Shown here piece by piece: positions 38,701-45,800 of a DNA stretch of 64,000 nucleotides. Under the pieces are notes generated by a model that saw nothing but the letters and a program-made list of their open reading frames with translations, ran no database searches and was not told the DNA's origin. Origin of the DNA: Strigamia acuminata (Eukaryota; Arthropoda; Chilopoda; Geophilomorpha; Linotaeniidae); contig OX442316.1 in NCBI GenBank assembly GCA_949358305.1, positions 10,168,001 to 10,232,000 on the forward strand, given 5' to 3'. Positions within the stretch are counted from its first letter, which is position 1. Each line of letters begins with the position of its first letter. Made by a program: the position numbers and the translations under genes.

Positions 38701-41016
38701 TTATTTCCTAGTCATAACAAAGAATACCATTGTTAATTTCAAGTGTTATCAAATAATTTAACAAATTTTATTATTTTGTTTAGAATTTAGTCGTAGTTAG
38801 CGCCTAAATGTCTATTGATTCTGTTAATTTTTAATCAAACGATTTTTTACAATATTCCTCTCCTAGACCCATTTGTTTATGTTTGTTTGTTCTTGTCTGT
38901 AATTGCGCCAAGTTGTGCGCCTGTTGCGTCTGTCCAAATAAATCCCTACCTATGTTATGTGTTTATTATGAGATTAATGTTATTGATTCATTATTTTTAT
39001 TTATTTATATGTTCAAATTTTTATCAATCATGTTTGTTAACTCCATTTAGATGTTGATTATATAAAAACCATATAATAAACATCTAGGTGGGGGGGAATG
39101 TCACGGTCCTGACTTTAGACAGTAATAATTTTCAAAATTTTAAGCGCATTTTGCGCCTTTCCCTTAATTTTCCCCTAATTTTATTGAGAAATTGTTCTAA
39201 TTCCTTTAAATTATTTTATTTTTCCCAAATCTAAATTTATTATTTTATTTTGTATTATTTTCCTTATTTTTGATATTTATCTTTAATTTGGCCTGGTTTT
39301 AATCACCCCATCCAGACAATTCATGAGAATTCTGCAATAAGTTGATATAATCGCGCTCTAAATTTGCATATTTCACCCCTGGTCGCCTGTTTTCTGCCCA
39401 GTCCCCATTGGGAATTGACTTGGCCTTTGACATGTGATCAGAGGTGACTTGTTCTGTCAAGACATTTTTGACAGACAGAATAATTTTCGCCTTCGACTAG
39501 ACAACAGCTCCTGTCTCAACTAGGAGATTTCCAAGTGCGATTATGTTGCGTCTCAACGCATACGGTCACATTGCAGCCCGAATTCTCATGTTAGTCTAAC
39601 TAACCACAACATTTATTATTTGCCCATTATTTGCGTACGAATTACTGGAAAAAGGCGTATTCGACGGTCTCAATTCGTCAATACATTTTATGCCACGACT
39701 GTGACTTCCTCCTCAGCCTAGATATTTTGAACTCATACTCGTCTCAATTGCGTATTCATTTCATTATCAACGGTTCGACGACGTTGTCTGCGGTTTGGTA
39801 CCTGTTTGCGCGTTCACCCAACGTTTGCGCGTGTTCAGGAGAAGAAACATACTCTTCGTAAGTACGCCTAGCATATGACGACATTTTCCCTAGTGAAGAG
39901 CGATATTTTGGTCTTAAATTCGAAGTATCAACGTTCGCCATTTTGTACGGCGCCCGAATTGAATCCTGCACCCATAAAATACAGATTTCACGAATAGACG
40001 CTGTCTTAACCTAGCTACCACCCCCGGCAAAGTTTTAAGAGTTGCAGCGCCTGCGAACCTAAATTTTCTGGTTATCACAATCCCTGGAAATTCTTAAATT
40101 TCCGAAACCATTGTTAAAAAGTCGACTACGACGTGACAAGATAAACAGTAACATATACAATGTTTGATTCTGTTAATTCTAATAGGGTATTTTGTTTCTT
40201 CAATCAGTTCATCAACTCCAAGCGCTGTTGTCATTGCTTCTCGTAGCATTGTACCACTAAGTATACTTGGCGGTTTCTACATACGCAATATGTTAGATTT
40301 CATTAAAATAATAATAAATGTGTTCAGATTTATAAATAAAAAATGTTATTTTTTTTAAAAATTTAGTTCTATTCCGTGGTACTTCAGTTGGATACATAGA
40401 ATGTCCTGGATTACATACGGATTTGAAACTCTGCTCATAAATCAATGGACAGATGTGAAATACATACGTAAGTTAGCAACATCCATAACTTTTACTGTCA
40501 ACAACAAAATTGCAAAATTTTTACTAGGCGCATTCGTAAAGTAATTTAGTTTTAGACTATCAATCAGCATTTTAAACAACACATTTAAACAGATTTTGTA
40601 ACTGCTTGACTCGATGTGGCAGCCGATTTAGTTTCAGTTACAGAGGGAATTTAAACAACAAACCATGTTTAACTGCAAGTTAAACATGACTTTACGAATG
40701 CACCTACTGAAATTTGGACTTTAATGTTAAACTACTTCCATGAATTTGATATAAAACTAAAAGTATTTCTATCAAGAATGCAATGTAAATAACATTACGT
40801 GCCCAAAGAATGGTTTAGAAATTCTTCAAGAATATAACATTCATCCCGTAAGAACATTTATTTAAAAAAATTATTATACTCAATTAACACATCTCCATTT
40901 ATATTTCATTTTAGACAGAATTCCTAACAAATATGGTAGCACTTATTGCCCTAATGACATGCTTCCGGTTTGCAGCCTTTGTTGCTTTAAGAATGCGAGC
41001 CTCTAAATCAGTTTAA
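8778..41016 (+). CDS. White-like ABCG half-transporter, gene B, spread over 32 kb by transposons
   Basis: Exons: 8778-8981, 9115-9286, 9743-9791, 9848-10037, 11223-11291, 11347-11612, 11674-11745, 11815-11917, 11976-12088, 12162-12267, then after a 7.3-kb intron 19539-19670, 19727-19819, 19887-19944, 19997-20074, then after a 20.1-kb intron 40186-40291, 40367-40467, 40777-40847, 40915-41016. They sum to 2085 bases (694 aa; 659 aa if the in-frame ATG at 8883 is used), with every phase matching gene A. Motifs seen: Walker A GA(R/S)GAGKTT across the exon 3-4 junction, signature [10 protein letters not shown], Walker [14 protein letters not shown], and TIHQPSSE. The membrane half retains AELP-type motifs, FGGFY-type sequence and a CPKNG loop. 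No stop or frameshift is seen, so the gene could still work if the large introns are removed. Intron 10 holds a composite Foldback-like element and intron 14 a gypsy element with a nested copia. The role is inferred from the family; the substrate is unknown. Confidence 0.85.
9338..9658. mobile_element. MITE-like element in intron 2 of ABCG gene B
   Basis: About 320 non-coding bases with imperfect inverted ends: TTTACCGTATTACCC on the left, and the complement of GGATAATACGGTAA on the right. It lies within the 456-base intron 2. The boundaries are approximate and no target duplication was fixed. Confidence 0.45.
10654..10971. mobile_element. MITE or small foldback element in intron 4 of ABCG gene B
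   Basis: The left end (GTTCACACTTAAACCACTTT, then TCTAGAAC) and the right end read on the other strand (GTTTACACCTGAACCACTTT, then GTTTTCTAGAACTC a little further in) form long imperfect inverted repeats. The intron (10038-11222) is about 1.2 kb, against 50-150 bases in the paralogs. The rest of the intron (10086-10650) has no recognised content. Confidence 0.4.
13350..14860. repeat. G/T-rich 11-base tandem array, copy 1
   Basis: About 1.5 kb of degenerate repeats with a period close to 11 bases, typical units GGTCGTTGGAA, GGTTGTTGGAA and AGTCGTTTGAA. The plus strand is almost free of C except in GTCG and GTC. The long frames that cross it are translations of the repeat and are not genes. 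Confidence 0.85.
15026..15104. repeat. Perfect 29-bp hairpin, copy 1
   Basis: Bases 15026-15054 are the exact reverse complement of 15076-15104, with a 21-base loop. The stem includes TATCTGGCACCGTTGCAGAG. The twin is at 18655-18733 with one loop base changed. Confidence 0.9.
15675..16089. other. Unique spacer between the two Foldback-like copies
   Basis: These 415 bases match neither copy and hold no convincing gene. They lie inside the outer 9-base target duplication and may be passenger DNA carried with the composite. Confidence 0.5.
16968..18490. repeat. G/T-rich 11-base tandem array, copy 2
   Basis: Second copy of the roughly 1.5-kb degenerate 11-base array, in the same orientation and almost base-for-base the same as the one at 13350-14860, including its irregular units. 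Confidence 0.85.
18655..18733. repeat. Perfect 29-bp hairpin, copy 2
   Basis: Bases 18655-18683 pair exactly with 18705-18733. This is the same stem as the hairpin at 15026-15104; a C to T change is visible in the loop. Confidence 0.9.
20094..21133 (+). repeat. 5' LTR of the nested gypsy element
   Basis: 1040 bases, TGTCAC...GTGACA ends. Compared with the 3' LTR I see a single difference, T at 20394 against C at 39399. The copy is therefore young. Confidence 0.95.
21135..21153 (+). other. Gypsy primer-binding site region
   Basis: Directly after the 5' LTR the sequence reads TTGGCGAGCTAGACAGGATT, beginning with the TGG expected to pair with a tRNA CCA end. The following GACAGGATTC looks like the complement of a T-arm. 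An arginine-type tRNA is possible but I could not confirm it. Confidence 0.55.
21284..23200 (+). CDS. gag: gag of the nested gypsy element
   Basis: 638 aa, starting at the first ATG after the leader. The N-terminal half is rich in Q, E and R (coiled-coil-like around residues 45-190). A capsid-like region follows at about 300-470, with [19 protein letters not shown] and RAQRWWMAL (a retrotransposon gag signature). A CPVCGKEW motif lies near the C terminus, just before the stop. There is no classical CCHC knuckle. The last 79 bases overlap the open pol frame (23122-26715), and the shift site lies at 23170-23176. The product is the structural protein of the virus-like particle (family knowledge). 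Confidence 0.88.
   Translation: MASRDALSQSSVSDVEAEQAHTLPLPDSPTHEPDQQQELLVQPISTDVPFSNPWRTYAQMEADQLQHEREAATARDQWEENRRHLQDSLMERRQIVDGMRAVREDIQRGPPPPYQPAFMQPEPQQHRRNPPALTMEALMRVLREDRRELQHELRQELLESMRQIRRELNDRVEEFIHSHNERTQPEPPAPEAGSGATRRGREGARGADFSFGDTGRASGPRRTGSYSPRRRQQHSQQGDTTSNVPRDPPPNPDPDSAQGGSQGIPLSASRQLPHTRSQLSLESEDQRRAAQVGRYKLKVEKIPYFDPDEATFDTVDLFLGKLYAHMFTMGAPEGIYLKVYVVLALRNRAQRWWMALTPKPNSWEDFELIFRQVFSINSALANVKLSQRKQKPGESTMSFLSEMIHYLNIAGYKDKGLQWERVQGMMQTQVVQLMRSWCIRTIDDAVKMGNDVDNRLQLDSLRTFEYKQCGVSDQEMPLPAGVGPATRTRTEEEKLNQQSTSSRSGRFSRFNKVFTALLEDMSACALDPEDPNSEETNKDPPKESASAAAQKSDVHAMTATTAPTPRTDTQHTCPKDVVIFPAAKEAPSEPKLPKNAMWRKTPTDKWFMSDRQSWRPVCPVCGKEWSRQSGNASGLLKA
23122..26715 (+). pseudogene. 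pol: pol of the nested gypsy element, first part (PR, RT, RNase H), cut by copia
   Basis: Open frame in -1 relative to gag; translation should enter at about 23171 by frameshifting, not at the nominal Met at 23122. Aspartic protease motif LLDSGAQTC at about residue 181. Reverse transcriptase with MDFRPMN and the catalytic YLDD at about residue 659. RNase H begins with [13 protein letters not shown] at about residue 808. A basic Q/R/P-rich linker follows at about 970-1150. Host frame ends at 26709; the terminal codons and TGA stop come from the copia LTR. Integrase is separated by the 7-kb insertion (second part at 33734-34966), so this copy cannot make full-length Pol although both halves are otherwise open. 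No other break is seen. Confidence 0.9.
23170..23216 (+). promoter_or_regulatory. Programmed -1 ribosomal frameshift signal between gag and pol
   Basis: The heptamer GGGAAAC (23170-23176) is in the gag frame as G GGA AAC, the X XXY YYZ arrangement needed for tandem -1 slippage. Downstream, 23181-23190 can pair with 23207-23216 in a 10-bp stem with two G-U pairs. If only its inner seven pairs form, the spacer is 7 bases. The gag stop codon (23198-23200) lies in the loop. The pol frame is the -1 frame and is open across this point. Confidence 0.8.
26710..27185 (+). repeat. 5' LTR of the copia element
   Basis: 476 bases. The boundaries are fixed by comparison with the 3' LTR and by the TTTAT duplication. 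The ends are then TATTGAG and CGCTTTA, lacking the usual TG...CA. Confidence 0.88.
27188..27205 (+). other. Copia primer-binding site for initiator Met tRNA
   Basis: TGGTAGCAGAGGATGGTT lies 2 bases after the 5' LTR. It is the complement of the 3' terminal 18 bases of insect initiator methionine tRNA as I recall it. Drosophila copia uses an internal fragment of the same tRNA, so the use of the full 3' end is a difference worth noting. Confidence 0.8.
27206..28387 (+). other. Long untranslated leader of the copia element
   Basis: 1.2 kb between primer site and gag-pol. It includes an open frame of 253 aa (27451-28212) rich in R, S and T with no recognisable domain. I regard it as probably non-coding leader with packaging or translation signals. 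Confidence 0.5.
28388..33235 (+). CDS. gag-pol: Copia gag-pol polyprotein
   Basis: 1615 aa in one frame, starting at the ATG at 28388 (MASKHDDYK); an upstream in-frame GTG is not needed. Domains: gag with a copia-type start ([11 protein letters not shown]); CCHC knuckle [14 protein letters not shown] at about residue 236; protease VDTGATDHF at about 330; integrase zinc region [12 protein letters not shown] at about 570 with CDAC; catalytic D, D, E in HMDVWG (about 634), KTDNGGEF (about 697) and [10 protein letters not shown]; an acidic linker; reverse transcriptase with [11 protein letters not shown]-like sequence ([14 protein letters not shown]) and [10 protein letters not shown] at about 1297; RNase H with YTDASFA and a copia-type C terminus ([19 protein letters not shown]). 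All catalytic residues are present and no break is seen. It replicates the element through an RNA intermediate (family knowledge). Confidence 0.95.
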   Translation: MASKHDDYKDIKKLDGTNYATWSVQVQLLLKYNGVWGHVSGSEPPLAATATAKEKREFNAREDKAMSTICMSCAEPQQVIAVACPTAAKVWEALKDAYQPTTRARRARLRREFLNMKLRDNEEMLVFTGRVDRKIVELKDVKIEVTDEFQAFQYLDLLPPQYEAVKQTAYHWSDAEFTAKNVKERLLGEYNRLYEQTNEFGVPPVLADNTTAFYTKGKWKPRGKTPNSPGTSRGTCFTCGGSGHFARECPSPPKQQGTFPASAGSPAQLNRGGTRGKGRGRGGPQRANLTQLDPYTDEPYTLYSAVSEEKPTVPLSLVSHGNYDSQWYVDTGATDHFSFNRNWFSNFKPLSNFSVLQGEGKSKIEGVGNIVLTSLYGQRTRKITLTNVFFAPNFRKNLISLGRTDEAGLCTIVKDGKMSIFKDKIEEPLISAVRTSDRLYKVNCRVEVNSVNTAALTAQQDTAAVLDLIKSSVKDEKFVQPLLTILDFKSALLKSFCKPDMGKSASNLSTQVSEPTKANAPAAINLQKTVNEVQTPPAIVPEANATAKVNKSGDTGIKMKNKETSQSMDTWHSRMGHHNAKGIIKLTESEDVFGINLSNKELSTCDACARAKSTRASFPPIITISTKGVLDLVHMDVWGASQATSLGGANFYFILVDDYSRYMWIITMKTKGEVLGHFKRWLTEVERTTSRKVKCIKTDNGGEFISRNWDDYASKIGLKCIRTNTYSPEMNSVAERANRTIVGGVRALMLENDFPYPLWAELATTIVYLKNRFPHEGLGGKVPYTVFFGKKLSLRHIKCIGSKTFVHIPSQVRKGKLEGRAWAGALIGYAISTRGYRVWDPVRNQVFASKHVRIFEDSYWYEIGKRLQQPIKQPQGGQFKHFGDSSSDTEGDDDDSVAPIPEIVEEVKGALPLPIPPPAESPVPKEKPPLPTTPKPVFRPELRPLVEQAIQQPAIETVEGDLVGDAGAGDNSVEEIGGAKGDNGNEENYFNVYPDDDEEVDLPPTIQARRGSGKKGKKIKDPLSLPLDMTKWRRVQSVRKAGATAGKIDVVYFSPNEDKLRSRTDVARWCDAEGYHYDPDLFDFKTLEGEEPELPFAGFCAVEPDTYEEAMRHTNKRDWEKAMKEETDIFDDRTVYKEIDKPEGELLLGSKWIYKMKRDQSGAVARYRARLVAQGFKQRPGIDFTEVFSPVVNFVLVMVFFCTLVILKGWRDVHLDIKAAYLYGDLDKVQFMEIPKGYRTAENQHKCWMLLKSLYGLHQSGRMWYQALHDRLLQLGFVPLLGLNCVYALDNDAIIIFYVDDIVLFSKDDYVEECVVRWIRESFDTVDLGPVTLLLGIAFDRSGGQIRIHQKAYIEKLCKLYGVDSCLRIRVPGTPGTIIQGVTEKERVDSTFPYRNLVGSLLFLASRTRPDILFSVIVLSQYNEKHSTRHIRMLLQILRYLANTSDYTINLSNCRNDNLTVYTDASFALDADKRRSFGGHIVYLGGVPIMWNCHKQSMTALSIMESEFLAVVDGVKEIIWLERLYDADIMFSINRNTPCVYADSMPAIQYAKNRIENRANKHIDVKLHFLRDWFERGTFAIKHIPGALNVADMMTKWLPKPRLNTLCEHLFVRRK
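33243..33252 (+). other. Copia polypurine tract
   Basis: AAGGGGGATA directly precedes the 3' LTR, where plus-strand DNA priming is expected. Confidence 0.75.
33253..33728 (+). repeat. 3' LTR of the copia element
   Basis: 476 bases, apparently identical to the 5' LTR. It is followed by the target duplication TTTAT. Confidence 0.88.
33729..34966 (+). pseudogene. pol: pol of the nested gypsy element, second part (integrase)
   Basis: The host frame resumes after the copia target duplication; the nominal Met at 33704 lies in the copia LTR and is not the true start. Integrase zinc domain: [12 protein letters not shown] with CEPCQRAK. Catalytic triad: [14 protein letters not shown] and [13 protein letters not shown]-terminal DNA-binding region ([15 protein letters not shown], then FKPGDFV) follows. 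It ends in TAA at 34964-34966. The frame is otherwise open; the break is solely the copia insertion. Confidence 0.9.
34967..35404 (+). other. Untranslated stretch between gypsy pol and ORF3
   Basis: 438 bases without a significant frame. Pyrimidine-rich sequence (about 34975-35050) ending near GATAG could serve as a splice acceptor for a subgenomic RNA expressing ORF3, as env is expressed in errantiviruses. This is inference only. Confidence 0.35.
35405..38278 (+). CDS. Large third ORF of the gypsy element, DnaJ-like zinc motifs, function unknown
   Basis: 957 aa from the ATG at 35405. I do not recognise the protein. Residues 56-63 read CPVCSGTG and residues 75-82 read CRACRGGG: two CxxCxGxG motifs like those of the DnaJ zinc domain, 15 residues apart. 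The following [10 protein letters not shown] is basic. Residues about 290-520 are low-complexity S/T/V/A-rich. About 560-720 looks globular, with a charged helix around 640-670 ([20 protein letters not shown]). The C-terminal 100 residues look folded. There is no signal peptide, membrane anchor or furin-type site, so it does not look like Env. It stands where env would stand, after pol. A related zinc motif occurs in the matching ORF of the element at the right edge (61344-62999). Confidence 0.75.
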   Translation: MASYDPKVTITIPKPTQKGYPKYLPMPPIEASGEGLVPRFHPDHPNDQSFPNYELCPVCSGTGFEIYQLRAPRECRACRGGGDLRRCKFRKWMRLMFAYVLGYESIDKTSLAGVDFPPPRIPFGSANAIARFRHAHASYLARIKQLAKEKGIRPLTWKYPEGAYIIAGEQPAELPDQFVTPEGKTYDVESGIELCLTAPNVIADAKRAYSEPERVAADLPFQHSNLRPRHTYEERSTHRLKEYTQKVTKRIGAEANRDTHFVTGRSGPTSSASSIIVEEDGAVGGAPAALPVVKPTEELSLGDQVIKKVKKNEENRREREKISNINTMSTPIIKTESSVTAAEAKLTNVTTVTTAAPIVIPYFYVVKNKSSLIETSESSQTARPVDVTTVTQSNVTPKMMTSVAATSVPITYSKIATSNTQMDTIADFNKKLIKTDFSPQVDRDIKALLNFTPSSSIANIAAEIARDAEECAKIHDVKKLESKISNPIAKAISAVSSGSTSSEGCASLKPRYLQGFDRNGCTMRPDRIFTQMSEIFRRHELEILYPMENRGQGRINLRSEGWSELFKMSINLDFNVSASDFKTVVGTIFGRLGNIAKEIEAKMTKDCTGDEHAVQHIIVHAVHFNLKEIITQMHQSRRDAVKRFREADALKEAQRLEDERNAPAKPPLDPELIMTEDEIKNFSEKILIELAPEKLVQQFEDAIAENPKLADPRTKYSFRYDPVIVADTGKLASELSSDMGSSMSDVESLRESTGDEENHKAFLAAQEHNKIEVIQADEPFRLPGVGRGGAKAGRRSPLMSKMPKMILTPPKENDDSASEVVTRESLREPPQPKEKRLVEPTCALAIMEEIIPIDEIIYSLPWEPTVKLVVDWKILSRLFETIIFSDLHLDHTKGEKVLADLKQYYIEHFLYRVNRISRKCYATSKQQVRVILVKTALRLIYCAIDGSGPSAFMDGNV
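38265..38426 (+). CDS. Small cysteine-rich ORF overlapping the end of gypsy ORF3
   Basis: 53 aa from the ATG at 38265, in another frame than ORF3, whose last 14 bases it overlaps. The C-terminal half holds ten cysteines in about 29 residues ([11 protein letters not shown], then CYNCLKCDC). That could bind metal or form a disulfide-rich peptide. I do not recognise it. It may be chance, but the cysteine density is high. Confidence 0.35.
   Translation: MATSKRLYLKTYSDFAPSKNPYTNCCVCGLYCDNCDTNDKCYNCLKCDCYAPR
38427..39098 (+). other. 3' untranslated part and polypurine tract of the gypsy element
   Basis: AT-rich, no convincing gene. AGGTGGGGGGGAA at 39086-39098 directly precedes the 3' LTR and is the polypurine tract. 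Confidence 0.7.
39099..40138 (+). repeat. 3' LTR of the nested gypsy element
   Basis: 1040 bases, matching the 5' LTR except for C at 39399. It is followed by the target duplication AGAT (40139-40142). Confidence 0.95.
40526..40705. mobile_element. MITE-like element in intron 16 of ABCG gene B
   Basis: 180 bases with inverted ends AGGCGCATTCGTAAAGT and, on the other strand, AGGTGCATTCGTAAAGT. A possible 3-base target duplication is ACT. Similar end sequence occurs near 42257 (AGGTTCATTCATAAAGAC) and just after 19671, so the family may be present more than once. Confidence 0.55.
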
Positions 41017-42853
41017 TCTACCGGTAATTCCAAAACTGTTTATGGAAAGTATAATATTAGCATTAATACTAATTCTACTATAATATCTCACAATACTGTA
41101 AACATCCATTAAATAAACCATCCGTATAAAAACAACAGAGCGTTAAAGTGAATCAGCATTGAGAAATGTAAGCTATAATTCTGAGTATCGTGGTAAGGTA
41201 AAGCCAGAAATTTAGTTTCGGAATTCAGACCTTTTTCTTTTAATTCAGACTGAATTAATAAATGTGAGTTTTCAGCATGTTGCCAGTAGCAGTTTAAGTG
41301 CAAACTTGGGTTGCTGTGGAAAAAAACTCAACCACATCGTATAAAAATTATTTTACAAAATATTGCTTTTCACTTTATTGTACTACTTGTAGTATTACAA
41401 AATGTATAGCATTCGGCGGAATTAAAAACATTAAATAATTCATTTCATAATACAATTGAAAAAATGCATTTGAAAATGCATCCATATTTGACAATAATAA
41501 TATTAGGAATGCATTTTACAAAATTTATTGTAAATTTGCAGACCAATAGCAAGCTAAAAATTATTTCAAAATACATTGCAATATAATTTCAATGTGTTTT
41601 TGAGCCATATGCGTGAGTTATGGTTCTAAGGAAAATTACCTTTGAGGAAATTCTGAGGAAAACCTTTATTTTGTCATCACAATTAAGTCTAGCAACATCG
41701 CACTAAATCACCCTTATTCCGGGATAACAAGAAAAGGCTGGTTGCGATAAACTAATTCAACCAAGATCAAGTTGTAGAAATACCTTGATTGTGACATCAG
41801 GAAGAAGGAAAACAAAATCACAGTAACGATAGAGCGACGAGAAAACCTGAGATTTGACCGTAACAAGCCCGAAGCCTAAAAAAACCGCTTCAATTACACG
41901 ATAACCGTTTCAATTTGTACATACAGTTCATGATTCGCAGCGCAAGGTCAAAAAACTGGAATCATTTCAAAACCACTCTTTATTCTGGTGCAACCTCATT
42001 CGCATAACTTTATTTATGTAAAACTATTTTCCTACATTACGTATAAATTATAAAATTATTCTTCAACTTTAAGAATAAATTCAGCGCACAACTCTGTTCA
42101 AATCTTATATTTTATTACAAAAAAAGGAAGTCCATCTTCGATAATGCATTCCAATCACGCACCTCGAATCTTATAAAAATTTTCCCAATACATTAGCATA
42201 AATCCAAGGTCGAGATAAAGTATACATAATGCAAATACTCGTTTCACTTTTTTATTAGAGTAGGTTCATTCATAAAGACATTTAGACTAAACAGCACGTA
42301 ACAATATTTAAACAGCTTGATTACCAACAAAAACTCGCGGGAAAAAATAAAACAATTTTTATAGTAAAAAGTAAAAGGGAAATTTCCCGGTTTCCTGAAA
42401 CGAACGTCATGATCAACACGACTTATGCAAAAATGAATAAAATTACACTGGCGTTACTGATTGACATTTAATTAAGCATTTAATACTCTTTATGTCAGAC
42501 AATTACATGTAGGACGTCTAAATTCGTGATATATCGCAACAAAAAACAGGCAATTTTCACAAATTGCTATTAATAATTACATGCATCAGCCAATCAAATG
42601 TCTTTGAACGGACAAGTAGAAAAAAAACCAGGCTTTCTTCATTTTATTGCCTTGATTGCGAAATAAACAAACACCGAGAATGACAGTCCAATTACCAGAA
42701 ATTATTAACGTTGTATAAGGAAACTATCACTATATCCTGCTGAGATGATATTGTTATAAGTAATTAAGCCATCCAAACAGACAACTCATTTTCCTTCGAG
42801 AAACATCGCAATCATCACACAAATCTCAAATTCGGTGTAGTTTGCTGGACAAC
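41017..42853. other. Intergenic region between ABCG genes B and C
   Basis: 1.8 kb of AT-rich sequence. ATTAAATAAA near 41108 may be the gene B polyadenylation signal. The gene C promoter should lie toward the right end. A fragment like the 40526 MITE end is at about 42257. Otherwise nothing recognised. Confidence 0.5.
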
Positions 42854-45800
42854 ATGACACCGACAGTGTATACTATTGAAATGGATTCAATCAATCTTGA
42901 CGAAGGTGAAATGAAATCACACAATCTTCACAAAGCTGAAATGAATCCACACAATTTTCTTGAGATTCCTTTGCATCCCAACAATAATCAAAAAAGGAAT
43001 TCGACATCATCATTAATCAATCAAGAAGTTATAGTGACTTGGAAAGACCTAAGTGTAACTTGGTTTCCACCAAAGAAATTCCACATCAAATCATGTTTCA
43101 AGGCTCAAACCAAAACACCGCCGAAACAAATACTTAATAACGGTATACAATTTTTATTATTAATCAATTATTTCACCTATTTTATCTAAAATTTAAGAAT
43201 ACTTTTTGATTTATGGTATACATTTTTTTTTCAGTTAGCGGCATGGCCAAACCTGGAGAACTATTGGCAATAATGGGCGGAAGGTAATAAATAAATAAAT
43301 AAATAAATAAATAAATATCATAAATAAAGTTTACAGGGATAATATAAAAATGATAAAACACGAACTGGTTAAACTAATCTAAAAATATTGTTTTAGTGGT
43401 GCAGGAAAGACAACTCTCTTAAACACACTCACAATGAAGCATCAAAAGAAGCTCACAACCTCGGGTCAAGTGAATATCAATAATCAACCTATGACCAGTA
43501 AAATGGTAGCTTCAATAGCGGCTTTTATCCAACAAGACAATCTTTTCATTGGCACTCTTACGGTCAAAGAACAACTCATTTTTCAGGTAAATTTCATTAT
43601 AAGCATAGCACAGCAGCTGCATTCGAAAAGTCAGATTAAAATGACTTTTAAACGGCAACTACAGGTCGAATATCGTTATTGCGAACAGGTCGGGGAACCA
43701 AAATTCGTTCTTAATAACGAGACAATCAAACAAAAAATAAAATTCGGTATAACGGTGTTCGCAATAGCGAGGTTCGACCTGTACTGTTATTAAAATTTTG
43801 TCAAATTAAAGAAATACAATTTCAGGCACGACTTACCATGGGTAATACAACATACACTGAAAAACTAAAGCGAGTCGACGAAGTCATGCAAGAGGTAGGC
43901 AATTAAACTATACCTAATTTTTGATCGAAATATATGCCGCTTTTTATTAGTTAGGGTTAACAAAGTGCAAAGACACTTTAATTGGGATCGTTGGGCGTAT
44001 CAAAGGTATCTCCGGTGGTGAAAAACGGCGTTTGGCCGTCGGTTGTGAACTACTGACAGATCCACGCTTGTTGTTCTGTGACGAGCCCACCTCTGGATTA
44101 GATACATCCATGGCCCAAAGTGTAGTGACCATGCTACGAAACTTAGCAATGAAAGGCAAAACAGTCATATGCACAATCCATCAACCGTCGTCTGAAATTT
44201 ATGCCCTCTTCGACAAGTAATTAAAGAATTTTTCAGACGGTAGTACAACGATATTTGACCTAACTTACTTTCACTTTTGTTTTAGAGTTTTATTTCTGGC
44301 TGAAGGAAGAGTGGCGTATCTGGGCTCCAGAGATGGTGCTTTGCAACATTTTGACAAGTAAATAAATTATCACAACTTACTGGATGTTTTTTATTTATTT
44401 ATTTATATATTTTTAGTTTAAATTTGAAATGCCCTATCAATTACAACCCAGCTGATTTTTTTATTCATACTCTAGCCATCACTGCGGATAACAAAGCGGA
44501 AAAATTAAACACGATTTCAGTAAGAATTTCCCACTATTTAGTAATAAAATAACTTTTTCTTCATCTAATTATTTCCAATTTTTTCCAATATAGGAAATAT
44601 GTAACTTTTTCGAAAAATCTGATAACAACGCATCAATGAAACAGGAAATTGAGTCTATAATAAACAACGAAAAAATAAACTCCGCAGATCGAATAAAAAC
44701 AAAACGGTAAGCAAAACATTAGAAAAAATTGATTTTCCTCGAGTGAATTTTTTTTTCTTTATTAGATATAAAGTGCCATGGATTGAGCAATTCAGAGCTG
44801 TAATGTGGCGTTCTTGTTTAAGTGTTTACAAAGACCCAATGTTGATAAAAGTGAGATTACTGCAAAGCTTGGTAAGTAATACGAAGTAGTTAATTGAGCG
44901 ATGGCAAATAATGAATTATTTCGTTGCAGTTAGTAGGTTTCTTATTGGGATTCTTTTATTACCACCCATACACGACATCTCCAAATGTAAACAACATAAA
45001 CGGTGCCATATTCGTTCTTATCATCAATCTTACATATCAAAATTTGTTTGCTGTTATTCATGTAAACATAAACACAATGCAATTAAGTAAAGTAATTAAT
45101 ATGATTTAAATTATAATAGGTTTTTAGTTCTGAACTTCCCGTCTTTACTCGCGAATATTCCAGTGGATTGTACGGCTCTGGTGTCTACTTTTTCTGCAAA
45201 ACCTTAGCTGATGTAAATCTAATCTGTGACAACATCTTTCAAAAATTATAATCTATATTTATTTCAGCAATTTGTATTTATTATTGGACCATTTTTGTAC
45301 ACGCTTCCGACATACTGGCTGATAGGTAACATTTAATTTAATTCAATTTAATTTTTTATTAATATTTTTAAAATTTAGGTTTCGTTCCAAACATTTCAAA
45401 CTTTCTGTATGCCAGTTTAATCTTCATTCTAGTAGCTAACTCTGCTTCATCTTTTGGTATGAATAGATTAGAAGTACAGTTGAAACTCTATAACGAATCG
45501 CGATATAACGAATTATCGATATAACAAATACCTAAAAATGGCTGGTTTGGTTGGCTGGCCATAGAACACCACGTTAAAAAAAAAATTCAATATAACGAAT
45601 TCTCGTTATAACAAATCGATTTTTTAGGTTCCTTGAGATTCGTTATAAAGAGTTTCGACCGTATAATCAAAAATCAAAATTACGAGTCAACTCAAGTTTG
45701 TTTCTCTATTAATTCAATAGGATATTTCATTTCATCCATCTCTTCATCAGTACAAATGGCTTTATCAGTTGGACCTACTTGTGTGGTACCATTACTTCTC

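Larger units (their letters stand above)
20094..40138 (+). mobile_element. Ty3/gypsy LTR retrotransposon with third ORF, hosting a copia insertion
   Basis: Two 1040-base LTRs (20094-21133, 39099-40138) start TGTCACGG and end GACGTGACA. The 4-base target duplication AGAT flanks them (20090-20093 and 40139-40142). The inner parts in order are a primer-binding site, gag, pol joined by a -1 frameshift, a third ORF of 957 aa, and a purine tract. Removing the nested copia leaves about 13.0 kb. The order PR-RT-RNase H-IN is that of Ty3/gypsy. The element sits in intron 14 of ABCG gene B in the same orientation as the gene. Confidence 0.95.
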
